This document shows, piece by piece, positions 35,156 through 44,041 of a stretch of DNA of 64,000 nt. The number at the start of each line of letters is the position of its first letter. Positions within the stretch are counted from its first letter, which is position 1. Origin of the DNA: Nocardia sp. XZ_19_385 (GTDB lineage: Bacteria > Actinomycetota > Actinomycetes > Mycobacteriales > Mycobacteriaceae); contig NZ_JACVEE010000001.1 of assembly GCF_015355755.1 (NCBI RefSeq), forward strand, positions 2,232,001 to 2,296,000, in the 5' to 3' direction. The notes beneath the pieces are model-generated. The model was not told the origin of the DNA, did no database searches, and saw only the letters and a program-made list of their open reading frames with translations. The position numbers were made by a program, and so were the translations under genes.

Positions 35156-36372
35156 TTCAGTCTCCCGAGCACGGTTCTGGCCTGGTGCTGGCAGTATTCC
35201 GCCAGCTTGTCGCGGGTACTGCCGTCGTCCTCGGACAGGTGCAGGTTCACGATGGCGATCACGTTCGACTGGAGGAACCCGAGCTGGCATCCGATCTGCT
35301 GGGTGTTGCCGCTATTAGGTTCGTGCACAACGAGATAGGCGTCTTCACCGATCCCGCTTACCGTCTTGGCGGTCACCCCGGACCCGGTTGTGCCGAGCCC
35401 AGTGGCCCGATGCAGGTCGTACAGCTGCCGCACAGTCGACATCTGATCCGAAAGCTCGATGTGCAGCATGATGAAACCGTGGTCGTTCATGGTGTTGCAG
35501 GAGAGCGTGTCCGCGATCGACGGTAGTTCGATCCTGTCGCCCAGCGGTGTCCCGCTCTGCTTGCCGATCACCTTCTCCGCGGCGGGCAGATCCAATAGGG
35601 CACACGCATCACCTAGGCTCGCGGCGGTGTATTTGGTTGCCGGATCGGCTTTTCCGCTCGGACTGGTACTGGTGTCACCGGCTGTCTGAGCTCCGTCGTC
35701 GCGCGTCGCGGCAACGACTCCGACGGTCGCCAGAATGATCACGACGAGCAGGCCGCAGACAGCGGCAATGATCCACGGCATTCGCGTGCGTGAATGCTGC
35801 TGTGCGGCACCGAATTGGGGCGGCACCGGAACGGTAGCCGCGTCCGGCAAGAATCGCTGCGTGGCCTGCGTATCGCCCGCGAACGAGGGCGAGAGCCGCG
35901 TCGTCTGCTCCGGTGCGTCCGCCAGCGCCCGCGCCAGCTCCCCTGCTCTGGGCCGGCGGCTGGGATCGTCGGACAGGCAGTCCCGCAACACTGTTCGCAG
36001 ACCTGGCGGCAGCGCGTCCAGCCCGTTCTCCAGGAACGGAGTGCGCCCGGTCGCGGCGAACACCAGCACCCCGCCCAGCGCGTACACATCGTCGGCGGGC
36101 GACACTTCCCGGCCGGCGGGCAGGTGCGCGCGCCCGAGCCGGGCCCCGTCGGCATCCATCAGCACCGTTTCGCGCCGCAGATCCCCGAACACCTGTCGCA
36201 GCGCGTGCATGGCTGCCAGCGCCTCGGCGAGGCGCACACCCATGGCGCGCACCATCGGCTCCGGCATCGGACCATATTCCGCGACAACCCGATCCAGCGT
36301 CGGCGGACCTTGATCGCCCCCCGGCTGATCCGATTGTTGGGTCACGTCCCCCGGCCCATTGTTTCCTACCAT
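35152..36372 (-). CDS. Membrane pseudokinase: truncated kinase fold plus DUF3558-like extracellular domain
   Basis: 406 residues from the ATG at 36372 (GGGAGG eight bases upstream). Residues ~25-150 match the C-lobe of the two kinases downstream (RVVAEYGPMPEPMVRAMGVRLAEAL; DDVYALGGVLVFAATGRTPF), but the N-lobe with its Gly loop and Lys is missing. The catalytic HRD is replaced by FGD (62-64), DFG is lost, and most of the activation segment is deleted. It cannot be a normal kinase. One membrane helix (about 199-222) precedes an outer domain with DACALLDLPAAEKVIG. It is the first gene of the four-gene operon, so it is probably a scaffold or regulator of the two active kinases. Confidence 0.8.
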   Translation of the reverse strand: MVGNNGPGDVTQQSDQPGGDQGPPTLDRVVAEYGPMPEPMVRAMGVRLAEALAAMHALRQVFGDLRRETVLMDADGARLGRAHLPAGREVSPADDVYALGGVLVFAATGRTPFLENGLDALPPGLRTVLRDCLSDDPSRRPRAGELARALADAPEQTTRLSPSFAGDTQATQRFLPDAATVPVPPQFGAAQQHSRTRMPWIIAAVCGLLVVIILATVGVVAATRDDGAQTAGDTSTSPSGKADPATKYTAASLGDACALLDLPAAEKVIGKQSGTPLGDRIELPSIADTLSCNTMNDHGFIMLHIELSDQMSTVRQLYDLHRATGLGTTGSGVTAKTVSGIGEDAYLVVHEPNSGNTQQIGCQLGFLQSNVIAIVNLHLSEDDGSTRDKLAEYCQHQARTVLGRLK

Positions 36373-36518
36373 GGTCGAGTCCTCCCTACCGACCGCGCTG
36401 TACAGCGCGGGGAAACTGTATCGCGTAAAACCGGCCTCAGCAGCCGCATTTCCGATTCGATTCGGCGCTGCGCAAAATCCGCCCGCACCCCAGGTGCGAG
36501 CGGATTCCATTTCGCCTG

Positions 36519-36971
36519 TCACGCTTGGTCGTAGGCGTCCTGCAGGGTCTTCGCGTCGATCTTCGACATGGTCTGCAACGCTGCGGCGACCGCGGCCGTC
36601 TTCGCCGGATCCTCGCCGATCATCAACTGCGGCAACACCGACGGCGCCACCTGCCAGCTCAGCCCGAACCGATCGGTCAGCCAGCCGCACGGCCCCGGCT
36701 GCCCACCCTCGACCAGCGCGTCCCACAGGCGATCGATCTCCTCCTGGGTGTCCACGATCAGTTGGATCGACGCCGCGTCCGTCAGCGGGTGACCCGGCCC
36801 GCCATTCAGCAGCGTGACCCGCTGCCCGTCCAGCTCGAGATCCACGGTGAACGCCGACCCATCTGCGAGCCGCGCGATATTCAGCACGCGCGAGTTGGGG
36901 ACGATCTCGACATACCGCTGCGCGGCCGCTTCGGCGGCGGACTCGAACCAGAAGAAAGTGGTGACGGCCAT
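36519..36971 (-). CDS. VOC-family protein, PhnB-like
   Basis: 150 residues, single VOC unit. It matches the PhnB/3-demethylubiquinone-methyltransferase-like branch: TTFFWFESAAEAAAQRYVEI at the start, LNGGPGHPLTDAASIQLIV in the middle and CGWLTDRFGLSWQVAP near residue 95. These proteins bind metals and small molecules, but most have no known substrate. GAGGAG lies just before the ATG. It sits 146 bases upstream of the pseudokinase on the same strand and may be a separate unit. Confidence 0.85.
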   Translation of the reverse strand: MAVTTFFWFESAAEAAAQRYVEIVPNSRVLNIARLADGSAFTVDLELDGQRVTLLNGGPGHPLTDAASIQLIVDTQEEIDRLWDALVEGGQPGPCGWLTDRFGLSWQVAPSVLPQLMIGEDPAKTAAVAAALQTMSKIDAKTLQDAYDQA

Positions 36972-37073
36972 GATGTGCTCCTCGTGTGTGTTTCCGACCT
37001 GCTGTCACCCATAGGTCGGAGCCACTCCCCCCACTTCGACACATCTTCAAAAACTTTCCGAAGATCTTTTTCG

Positions 37074-37412
37074 CTATTTCTTCTTGGAAGGCAACGAGCG
37101 TGCGTAGGTGACGCCACGGTCGACCCACTCACGCAGGATCGCGTCGTCGTCGACGGCTTCGGGCGTGACCCGGAGCCAGCCGTGCGCCTCGCGACCACCC
37201 ATCACCATGATTTCGACGAAGTCGGCCTCGAGCAGGTCGTCTTCTTCTTTCGGGTCGACGCGGACCAGGAGGCCGCCCTTGCCGCTGGCGGCGACGGCCA
37301 TATTGCCGCCCACCATGAAGGCCAGGCCACCGAACATCTTCTTCTCGACCAGATGCGGACCGGGTTCGATCAGTTCACGAATCCGCTCGGCCAGCTCTTC
37401 GTCGTATGCCAT
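37074..37412 (-). CDS. TfoX N-terminal domain protein
   Basis: 112 residues. The fold is the TfoX/Sxy N-terminal domain: MAYDEELAERIRELI, then KKMFGGLAFMVGGNMAVAA, then GGREAHGWLRV. Free-standing versions are common in actinobacteria and have no established link to competence, which is regulated by the two-domain Sxy in Gammaproteobacteria. It ends with a Lys-rich tail. It is 32 bases downstream of the sirohydrochlorin chelatase and could be cotranscribed with the nitrite operon. Confidence 0.88.
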   Translation of the reverse strand: MAYDEELAERIRELIEPGPHLVEKKMFGGLAFMVGGNMAVAASGKGGLLVRVDPKEEDDLLEADFVEIMVMGGREAHGWLRVTPEAVDDDAILREWVDRGVTYARSLPSKKK

Positions 37413-37444
37413 AGGTCACAGTGTGGACCAGGGGACCGACAAGT

Positions 37445-38194
37445 TCAGGACGCCAGACGCGCCTGCGCCAATTCCCGAGTTGCCGTGCGGTAGCGGTCGG
37501 CGATCAGCCGGACCACGGCCGGGTGCACGCCGATGGGTTCGGCGACGCCGTCGGCGCCCGCATCGTGCAGGCGTTGCTGGAACAGCCCCTGGGCGAGCAG
37601 GTAGGAGGCGATGAAGACCCGTTCGGCGCCGGAATCGCGCAGGTCGGCAACGACTTCGGGGACGCGGGGTGCGCCCGTGGCGACGTAGGCGATGCGGACC
37701 GGGACGCCGAGATGGTCGGTGAGCATCGCGGCGGCGCGGCGAACGTCGTGGCGGGCCCGGGCGTCCGAGGAGCCGGCGGCGGCGAAGACGACCGCGTCAC
37801 CGGGTCGCCAGCCCGCCGCCCGCAGACGCAGGGCCATGATGCGGGCCAGGGCCGGGTCCGGGCCCATGGCGGGGGTGACGACTACCGCGGGGTGCGAGCT
37901 CTCGCCGACTTCGCGGGGGACGTCCTGGTAGACGTGGTAGCCCGAGGCGAGGAAGGCCGGGACCACCACGGCGGGAACGACTTCCGCATCGGAGTGCAGG
38001 TCGCGCAGGACCTCCGACGGAGACGGGCCGAGCACGTCGACGAATGCGGTGCGTACCGCCGGAGCGACCTCCGCGGAACCCCGTGCCGGAGCGCCTAACT
38101 CAGCGGCCACCGCTTCGGCGAGCGCGGCGATCATCTCGACGCCGCGCGTGCTTCTGGTGCCATGCGCCACCAGCACCAGGGCCGGCGTCGTCAC
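37445..38194 (-). CDS. Sirohydrochlorin chelatase (CbiX-like), siroheme supply
   Basis: 249 residues from a GTG that overlaps the nnaR stop (GTGA). It has two CbiX-type halves; the first opens with LVLVAHGTRSTRG, whose His is the metal-handling residue, and VPAFLASGYHVYQDVP supplies the second active-site His. It inserts iron (or cobalt) into sirohydrochlorin. In an operon with nirB, whose enzyme needs siroheme, ferrochelation is the likely role. The same CbiX-NnaR pair is found in mycobacteria as Rv0259c-Rv0260c. Confidence 0.88.
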   Translation of the reverse strand: MTTPALVLVAHGTRSTRGVEMIAALAEAVAAELGAPARGSAEVAPAVRTAFVDVLGPSPSEVLRDLHSDAEVVPAVVVPAFLASGYHVYQDVPREVGESSHPAVVVTPAMGPDPALARIMALRLRAAGWRPGDAVVFAAAGSSDARARHDVRRAAAMLTDHLGVPVRIAYVATGAPRVPEVVADLRDSGAERVFIASYLLAQGLFQQRLHDAGADGVAEPIGVHPAVVRLIADRYRTATRELAQARLAS

Positions 38195-39429
38195 CAGCTG
38201 CCCATCGTCTGGGCATACCGCGGTGCGCGTGCCGGGGTGGCGATGCCGTGCGGGCGGGCCGGCGGGGCGGCCGGACGGAGGTTGTCGTCGGCGCATTCGG
38301 CGGCGTCCAGTGCGAGCCGGTAGCCCCGTTTCACTACTGTCTGAATGGCTTTCGGCGTACCGAGACCAGCGCGGAGGCGGGCGATAGCGGTTTCCACGGC
38401 ATGGGTGTCGTCACCGCCGCCGGGGAGCGCGCCCAGCAGGTCCTCGCGGGACACCACGCGGCCGGGCTGCCGGGCGAGCGAGCGCATCAACGCCATCGGC
38501 GCGGGCGCCAGCTGCCGCACCGTCCCGTCGACGACGACACACGCACCACGCACGCTGATGTGATGCCCGGCGGCCTGAATCCGGTTGGCGCGCCGCGGAA
38601 GTTCCTCGGCGACGTGCCGCGCCAGCGCACCCAGCCGGGCCCGGCCAGGCATGGAGGTGGGCACACCCAGTTCCTCCAGCGGCGCCGCGGTGATCGGGCC
38701 GACACATGCGGGCAGCACCCGTCCGCGCAGCGCGTGCAGCACACCTTCCAGGAGACCGGTTTCCTTGGCGCGCATCAGAAGTGACGCCACGGCGGGCGCA
38801 CTGGTGAAGGTCACGCAGTCCAGGTTCGCGGTGACGATCGCCTCGATCAGCTGATCCATCGGACCCTGATCCTGCGGCGGAGTCCACCGGTACACGGGGA
38901 CCGGCACGACATCCGCACCGGCACAACGCAATACCTCACAGAAGTCCGGGACCGGCTCCCATTCGGTGGTCGCGCCGTGCAGCTGGACGGCGATGCGCAC
39001 GCCCTCCACACCTTCGGCGAGCAGATGGTCGAGCACCTCGGCCGAAGACTCCGAAGCCGGTGACCATTCCTCGCGCAGTTCGGCGGCGCGGATGGCGCCC
39101 TTGGCTTTCGGGCCGCGAGCCAGCATCCGGGTGGATGCCAGGGTGGCGCGCAGCTCTTCGGCCAGACCCCACCCTTCGGCGGCTTCCATCCAGCCGCGGA
39201 ACCCGATTCCGGTGGTGGCGACGGTGATCTGCGGCGGTTCTTCGACGAGCTTGCGGGTGACCCGCTCCAGCTCGGTGTCGTCGGCCAGCGGAATGATCCG
39301 GATCGCCGGGGCGGACACGATATTCGCGCCGCGGCGGGTCAGCAGCGTGCCGAATTCCTCGGCGCGGCGAGCCGCGGTGATGCCGATGGTGAACCCGGCC
39401 AGGCAAGCACCCTGGTCGGCGGCGGTCAT
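38191..39429 (-). CDS. nnaR: NnaR-type regulator: HemD-like domain fused to winged-helix DNA-binding domain
   Basis: 412 residues. Residues ~10-265 have the uroporphyrinogen-III synthase fold (FTIGITAARRAEEFGTLLTRRGA; VAVQLHG-like TVFTSAPAVASLL). Residues ~295-385 form an OmpR-type winged helix (LMRSLARQPGRVVSREDLLGALPGG, then VKRGYRLAL). This architecture is Rv0260c / MSMEG_0432, where the protein named NnaR acts with GlnR to switch on nirBD and narK. Its place between nirD and cbiX supports that role. Whether the HemD part is still an enzyme cannot be judged from sequence. It overlaps nirD by ATGA and cbiX by GTGA. Confidence 0.88.
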   Translation of the reverse strand: MTAADQGACLAGFTIGITAARRAEEFGTLLTRRGANIVSAPAIRIIPLADDTELERVTRKLVEEPPQITVATTGIGFRGWMEAAEGWGLAEELRATLASTRMLARGPKAKGAIRAAELREEWSPASESSAEVLDHLLAEGVEGVRIAVQLHGATTEWEPVPDFCEVLRCAGADVVPVPVYRWTPPQDQGPMDQLIEAIVTANLDCVTFTSAPAVASLLMRAKETGLLEGVLHALRGRVLPACVGPITAAPLEELGVPTSMPGRARLGALARHVAEELPRRANRIQAAGHHISVRGACVVVDGTVRQLAPAPMALMRSLARQPGRVVSREDLLGALPGGGDDTHAVETAIARLRAGLGTPKAIQTVVKRGYRLALDAAECADDNLRPAAPPARPHGIATPARAPRYAQTMGSW

Positions 39430-39809
39430 GGGGTCTCCGCCGGTTCGTTGGCTACCGACACGATGCCGTCGTCCACGCGCACGGCGTAGACCGGGAGCGC
39501 GGCGGTTTCGTCGTCCAGGCAGCGGCCGTCGAGCAGCGAGAAGGCCTGCTTCAGCAGCGGCGAGGCCACTACGGGCACACCGCCGCGGTCGCCGACGAGT
39601 CCGCGGGACATGACCGCGGCCCGCCCGAACGGATCAATATTGCCTACGGCGTACAGAATGCCGTCGGTATGTAGGAACAGCGCGGCCTGCTGGCCACCTC
39701 TCAGCAACACCGCCACGCCGCGGCCGGGGATCAGGTAGTCGAGACGGCAAGCCTGCGTCCACCCGATGGTGGTAGCTGGTGCAATGCCGGGGGTATCGAT
39801 CACGGTCAT
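39426..39809 (-). CDS. nirD: Nitrite reductase small subunit
   Basis: 127 residues from the ATG at 39809; GGAGG lies nine bases upstream, whereas the earlier in-frame ATG at 39818 directly abuts that GGAGG and is a poorer start. The fold is Rieske-like (VYAVGNIDPFGRAAVMSRG, then VASPLLKQAFSLLDGRCL) but lacks the Cys/His cluster ligands, as is normal for NirD. It assists NirB in NAD(P)H-dependent reduction of nitrite to ammonium in the cytoplasm. It follows nirB by 64 bases and overlaps nnaR by ATGA. Confidence 0.93.
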   Translation of the reverse strand: MTVIDTPGIAPATTIGWTQACRLDYLIPGRGVAVLLRGGQQAALFLHTDGILYAVGNIDPFGRAAVMSRGLVGDRGGVPVVASPLLKQAFSLLDGRCLDDETAALPVYAVRVDDGIVSVANEPAETP

Positions 39810-39873
39810 CGGTGTCATCCTCCAAACGCCTTACCTATTGGTACCGGCGTCCTGTTTCTATGGGGTTAAGCCG

Positions 39874-42411
39874 TCATTTCCCGGGCGTAGCAGCCGGGAT
39901 TTGTGGCGTACCCAACAGCACCGGCACCTTCCGCTCGCCGCTGTCGTCGAACGAAATCGTCGGATCGGCCTCCGCGGGGGCGTTGACGAAGGAAACGAAG
40001 CGCGAAAGCTTCTCCTCGTCGTCGAGCACGGCGGCCCATTCGTCGCGGTAGCCATCGACATGCTGAGCCATCGCGAGCTCCAGATCCGCGGCGATCCCGA
40101 GGCTGTCCTCACAGATGACCTGCTTGAGGTAATCCAGGCCGCCCTCGAGCGCTTCCTGCCACGGGGCGGTGCGCTGCAAACGATCGGCAGTCCGGATGTA
40201 GAACATCAGGTAGCGGTCGATGTAGCGGATCAGCGTCTCGTCATCCAGTTCACCGGCCAGCAGCACCGCGTGCTTCGGGGTCAGGCCGCCGTTGCCGCCG
40301 ACGTAGAGGTTCCAGCCGTTCTCGGTGGCGATGACGCCGACGTCCTTGCCGCGCGCCTCCGCGCACTCGCGGGCGCAACCCGACACGGCCAGCTTCAGCT
40401 TGTGCGGGGAACGCAAACCGCGGTAACGCTTTTCGAGCAGCACGGCCATGCCGACCGAGTCCTGCTGACCGTAGCGGCACCAGGTGGACCCGACGCAGGA
40501 CTTCACGGTGCGTAGCGACTTGCCGTAGGCGTGACCGGATTCCATGCCCGCCTCGACCAGGCGCTTCCAGATCAGCGGCAACTGCTCCACTCGCGCGCCG
40601 AACAGGTCGATGCGCTGACCACCGGTGACCTTCACGTACAGGCCGAACTCCTTGGCCACCTCACCGATGGTGATGAGCTGCTCGGCGGTGACTTCGCCGC
40701 CGGGCATGCGCGGCACCACCGAGTAGGTGCCGTTCTTCTGCAGGTTGGCCAGGAAGTGGTCGTTGGTGTCCTGCAGCGCGGCCTGCTCGCCGTCGAGGAT
40801 GTGCTCGCTCGAGGTCGAGGCCAGGATGGAGGCGACGGTCGGCTTGCAGATATCGCAGCCGGATCCCTTGCCGTGCTTGGCGATCAGCTCGGAGAACTTG
40901 CGGATGCCGGTCGACTGGACGATGTGGAACAGCTCGGCCCGCGACTGCGCGAAGTGCTCACACAGCGACTTGGAAACCTCGACGCCCGACTGCTCCAGCA
41001 GCTTCTTGAGCATCGGAACGCAACCGCCACAGGAGGTTCCGGCGTTCGTGCAGCCCTTGATGGCTGGTACATCGCAGGCGCCCTCGGCGATGGCGCCGCA
41101 GATCGAACCCTTGGAAACGTTGTTGCAGGAACAGATCTGGGCGTCGTCGGGCAGCGCGTCGGCACTCAATTCGGCACCGGCCGGGGAGATGAGCGCGGCG
41201 GGATCGGCCGGCAGCGGCGAACCGACCAGCGGGCGCAGCGCCGCGTAGGCCGACGCGTCACCGACCAGGATGCCGCCCAGCAGAGTCTTCGCATCATCGG
41301 AGACAACGAGTTTCGCGTAGGTGCCCTTGGCCGCGTCGTGCAGCACGACCGACAGCGCACCCTCGGTGCTGCCGAAGGCGTCACCGAAGCTGGCCACGTC
41401 CACACCGAGCAGCTTCAGCTTGGTCGAGAGGTCCGCGCCCGGGAATTCCCCTGCGCCACCGAGCAATCGGTCCGCCACGATTTCGGCGGTGGTGTAGCCG
41501 GGAGCGACCAGGCCGTAGCAGACGCCCTCGATCGCGGCGACCTCGCCGACGGCGTAGATGTTCGGGTCGGAGGTCTGCAGACCCAGGTCGGTGATGACAC
41601 CGCCGCGCGGTCCGACCTCGAGGCCGGCGGTCTTGGCGATCTCGTCACGCGGCCGGATACCGGCGGCGAAAACGACCACCGCGGCGCGCACCGCGGTCTC
41701 GTTGGACAGGGTGATCTCCAGCCGTTCGGCGACCGGGGCGTCCTCGACGACCGCGATGGCCGAGGTACCGACGCCGGTGTGCACGTGCAGGCCCAGGTCG
41801 GTGACCAGCTTCTGCAGGATGGCGCCACCACCCTCGTCGACCTGCACCGGCATCAGCCGCGGCGCGAACTCCACCACGTGCGGGGTCATGCCGAGCAGCC
41901 GCAGCGCGTTGGCGGCCTCCAGGCCGAGCAGGCCACCGCCGACCACCAGGCCGACCGCGCCCGGCCCGGCGGCCTCGGCCGCGGCCCGGATGCCGTCCAG
42001 GTCCGCCAGGGTGCGGTAGACGTAGCAGCCCTCGGAGTCGTGCCCCGGCACCGGCGGCACGAAGGCGTAGGAACCGGTCGCGAGCACCAGTGCGTCGTAG
42101 GCGATGACCTCACCGGCGGAGGTGGTCACCTTGCGGGTGGCGCGGTCGATGCCGTCGGCCCGCACGCCCAGGCGCAGGTCCACCAGCTCGTCACCGTCGT
42201 AGGTGTTGCCCTGCAGGGCAAGCTCTTTCGGGTCCCAGGCGCCGACGTAGGAGGACAGGCCGACGCGGTCGTAGGCGGGCTGGTCCTCTTCGCTGAGCAC
42301 GATGACCTGCCATTGACCGGCCTCGTCGCGGGCACGCAGGGCTTCGACGAAGCGGTGCCCGACCATGCCATGGCCGACGACCACCGCGGTCTTGCGGGAT
42401 TCGTTGTTCAT
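39874..42411 (-). CDS. nirB: Assimilatory nitrite reductase large subunit (siroheme, Fe-S, FAD)
   Basis: 845 residues from the ATG at 42411 (GGAGGACATCTC before it). Order of domains: FAD/NAD(P)H-binding reductase (VVVGHGMVGHRFVEAL at residue 10), BFD-like [2Fe-2S] segments (CSCNNVSKGSICG near 420; CTNAGTSCGGC near 450), then two nitrite/sulfite reductase half-domains. The siroheme/4Fe-4S ligands are in SCVGSTWCRYG and SGCARECAEARG. It reduces nitrite to ammonium using six electrons. It is the second gene of narK-nirB-nirD-nnaR-cbiX. Confidence 0.97.
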   Translation of the reverse strand: MNNESRKTAVVVGHGMVGHRFVEALRARDEAGQWQVIVLSEEDQPAYDRVGLSSYVGAWDPKELALQGNTYDGDELVDLRLGVRADGIDRATRKVTTSAGEVIAYDALVLATGSYAFVPPVPGHDSEGCYVYRTLADLDGIRAAAEAAGPGAVGLVVGGGLLGLEAANALRLLGMTPHVVEFAPRLMPVQVDEGGGAILQKLVTDLGLHVHTGVGTSAIAVVEDAPVAERLEITLSNETAVRAAVVVFAAGIRPRDEIAKTAGLEVGPRGGVITDLGLQTSDPNIYAVGEVAAIEGVCYGLVAPGYTTAEIVADRLLGGAGEFPGADLSTKLKLLGVDVASFGDAFGSTEGALSVVLHDAAKGTYAKLVVSDDAKTLLGGILVGDASAYAALRPLVGSPLPADPAALISPAGAELSADALPDDAQICSCNNVSKGSICGAIAEGACDVPAIKGCTNAGTSCGGCVPMLKKLLEQSGVEVSKSLCEHFAQSRAELFHIVQSTGIRKFSELIAKHGKGSGCDICKPTVASILASTSSEHILDGEQAALQDTNDHFLANLQKNGTYSVVPRMPGGEVTAEQLITIGEVAKEFGLYVKVTGGQRIDLFGARVEQLPLIWKRLVEAGMESGHAYGKSLRTVKSCVGSTWCRYGQQDSVGMAVLLEKRYRGLRSPHKLKLAVSGCARECAEARGKDVGVIATENGWNLYVGGNGGLTPKHAVLLAGELDDETLIRYIDRYLMFYIRTADRLQRTAPWQEALEGGLDYLKQVICEDSLGIAADLELAMAQHVDGYRDEWAAVLDDEEKLSRFVSFVNAPAEADPTISFDDSGERKVPVLLGTPQIPAATPGK

Positions 42412-42440
42412 GAGATGTCCTCCCTGGAGGGGGTCGGGTG

Positions 42441-43886
42441 TCAGGCGCGAGCCGACGAGCTGGAAGAGGTGCTTTCGGCCTCGAGGACGAGGGCTTCGGC
42501 CTCGGCGACGATGTCGGAGTCGGTGGCGGTCGGGCGGCGCAGGAAGACCAGGTAGACCACCGCGGCGCAAGCCACGTAGAAGAGCATGAAGACCCAGAAC
42601 GCTGTGGTCGCGGAGTTGGTCGAGGCATAGGAGGAGCGCAGCACCAGGTTGATGCCGACGCCGCCGAGCGCGCCGATGGCGCCGACGAAACCGATGAGCG
42701 CACCCGAGCAGTTCTGCGACCAGGCGGCGCGGGCCGACTCGGGCAGGTCCAGGCTGCGCGACTTGGCGTCGAAGACCGACGGGATGATCTTGGTGACCGC
42801 GCCGTTTCCGATACCCGAGAGCACGAACAGTGCGATGAAACCCGTTACCAGCGCGGCCATTACGCCGCCGCTGGGCACGCCGCCGTTGCTGTCACCGACT
42901 GTGCTCGCCGCGACCACCAGCACCGCGGCGGCCATCATCGCGCCGAAGACGTAGAGGGTGACCTTGCTGCCGCCGACCCGGTCGGCCCACTTGCCGCCGT
43001 ACGGGCGAGCGAGCGAGCCCAGCAGCGGGCCGATGAACGCGATCTGCGCGGCATGCAGCGCGGCCTGCGCGGCGATGTCGCCACCGGCCTTGAAGCTGAT
43101 CTGCAGCACCTGCCCGAAGGCGAAGCTGTAGCCGATGAACGAACCGAAGGTGCCGATGTAGAGGAACGCGATCGCCCAGGACTGCGGCACCTTCAGCGCC
43201 GAGACCATGTAGGACAGGTCGGCCTTCTGGTTGGTCAGGTTGTCCATGTACAGCGCCGCGCCCAGACCGGCGACCGCCACGAAGACCAGGTAGATCGCGC
43301 AGATCAGCGAGGCGTAGCCATTCCCGAGGGTCGCGATCACCAGCAGGCCGATCAGCTGGATGACCGGCACGCCGATGTTGCCGCCGCCGGCGTTCAGGCC
43401 GAGCGCCCAGCCCTTGAGCCGCTGCGGGTAGAAGGCGTTGATGTTGGTCATCGAGGAGGCGAAGTTGCCGCCGCCGAAACCGGCGAACGCCGCCACGATC
43501 AGGAAGGTGGTGTACGAGGTGCCCGGCTGGTTGATGAAGTACAGCGTGAGCAGCGTCGGGATGAGCAGCAGCAGCGCGGAGAACACGGTCCAGTTGCGCC
43601 CGCCGAACTTGGCGGTGGCCACGGTGTACGGGATGCGCAGGACCGCGCCGGTCAGCGTCGGCACCGCCATCAGGAAGAACTTGCCGGCCGCGTCGATGCC
43701 GTACTTGTCGGTGGGCATGAACAGCACCATCACCGACCAGATGGACCAGACCGAGAATCCGACGTGCTCGGCGATCACGGACCAGATCAGGTTTCGCTTG
43801 GCAACGTCCTTGCCGCCGGCTTCCCAGGCGGCGACATCCTCGGCATCCCAGTGCTCGATGTTGCGGTTACGCGTCAGCGTGCTCAA
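42441..43886 (-). CDS. narK: Nitrate/nitrite MFS transporter (first copy)
   Basis: 481 residues from a TTG at 43886, chosen because GGGAGG is seven bases upstream and the first residues STLTRNRNIEHWDAED match the NarK N-terminus. Twelve hydrophobic segments are visible. The nitrate signature shows as FAGFGGGNFASSMTNINAFYP near residue 135 and, in the second half, GVNLVLR-like GIGNGAVTKIIP near 325. It is the first gene of the nitrite operon, 29 bases before nirB. A GlnR-like box lies about 130 bases upstream (44015-44041). Confidence 0.94.
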   Translation of the reverse strand: MSTLTRNRNIEHWDAEDVAAWEAGGKDVAKRNLIWSVIAEHVGFSVWSIWSVMVLFMPTDKYGIDAAGKFFLMAVPTLTGAVLRIPYTVATAKFGGRNWTVFSALLLLIPTLLTLYFINQPGTSYTTFLIVAAFAGFGGGNFASSMTNINAFYPQRLKGWALGLNAGGGNIGVPVIQLIGLLVIATLGNGYASLICAIYLVFVAVAGLGAALYMDNLTNQKADLSYMVSALKVPQSWAIAFLYIGTFGSFIGYSFAFGQVLQISFKAGGDIAAQAALHAAQIAFIGPLLGSLARPYGGKWADRVGGSKVTLYVFGAMMAAAVLVVAASTVGDSNGGVPSGGVMAALVTGFIALFVLSGIGNGAVTKIIPSVFDAKSRSLDLPESARAAWSQNCSGALIGFVGAIGALGGVGINLVLRSSYASTNSATTAFWVFMLFYVACAAVVYLVFLRRPTATDSDIVAEAEALVLEAESTSSSSSARA

Positions 43887-44001
43887 CGAGGGCCTCCCAA
43901 AATCGGTTAGCCCAAACGGTAGAGAGCGGGTATTGCCGGAATGCTGCCCTGAATTGCCGCTATATCAACGGTTGCTCACGATTCTCCGGTCAGCGAGGTG
44001 A

Positions 44002-44041
44002 GTTTCGCCGGAATGTTTCGGGCATGTGACACAAGGGTTTC
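44002..44041 (-). promoter_or_regulatory. GlnR-like box upstream of narK-nirBD
   Basis: On the minus strand the sequence reads GAAAC (44041-44037), n6, GTCAC (44030-44026), n6, GAAAC (44019-44015), and then after eight bases another GAAAC (44006-44002). Streptomyces and mycobacterial GlnR bind gTnAc-n6-GaAAc-n6-GtnAC-n6-GAAAc; three half-sites here fit that with exact 11-base spacing. The site is 116-155 bases before the narK start and serves no other gene, because the gene on the far side ends toward it. Confidence 0.7.

Noticed and set aside
36373..37128. Upstream extension of the pseudokinase frame as a missing kinase N-lobe
   Set aside because: The extra translation has no Gly loop or VAxK and overlaps the VOC gene in another frame; the ATG at 36372 has a good ribosome site.
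40531..42555. 674-residue plus-strand frame opposite nirB
   Set aside because: Shadow of nirB; composition dominated by Gly, Asp, Val and Arg.
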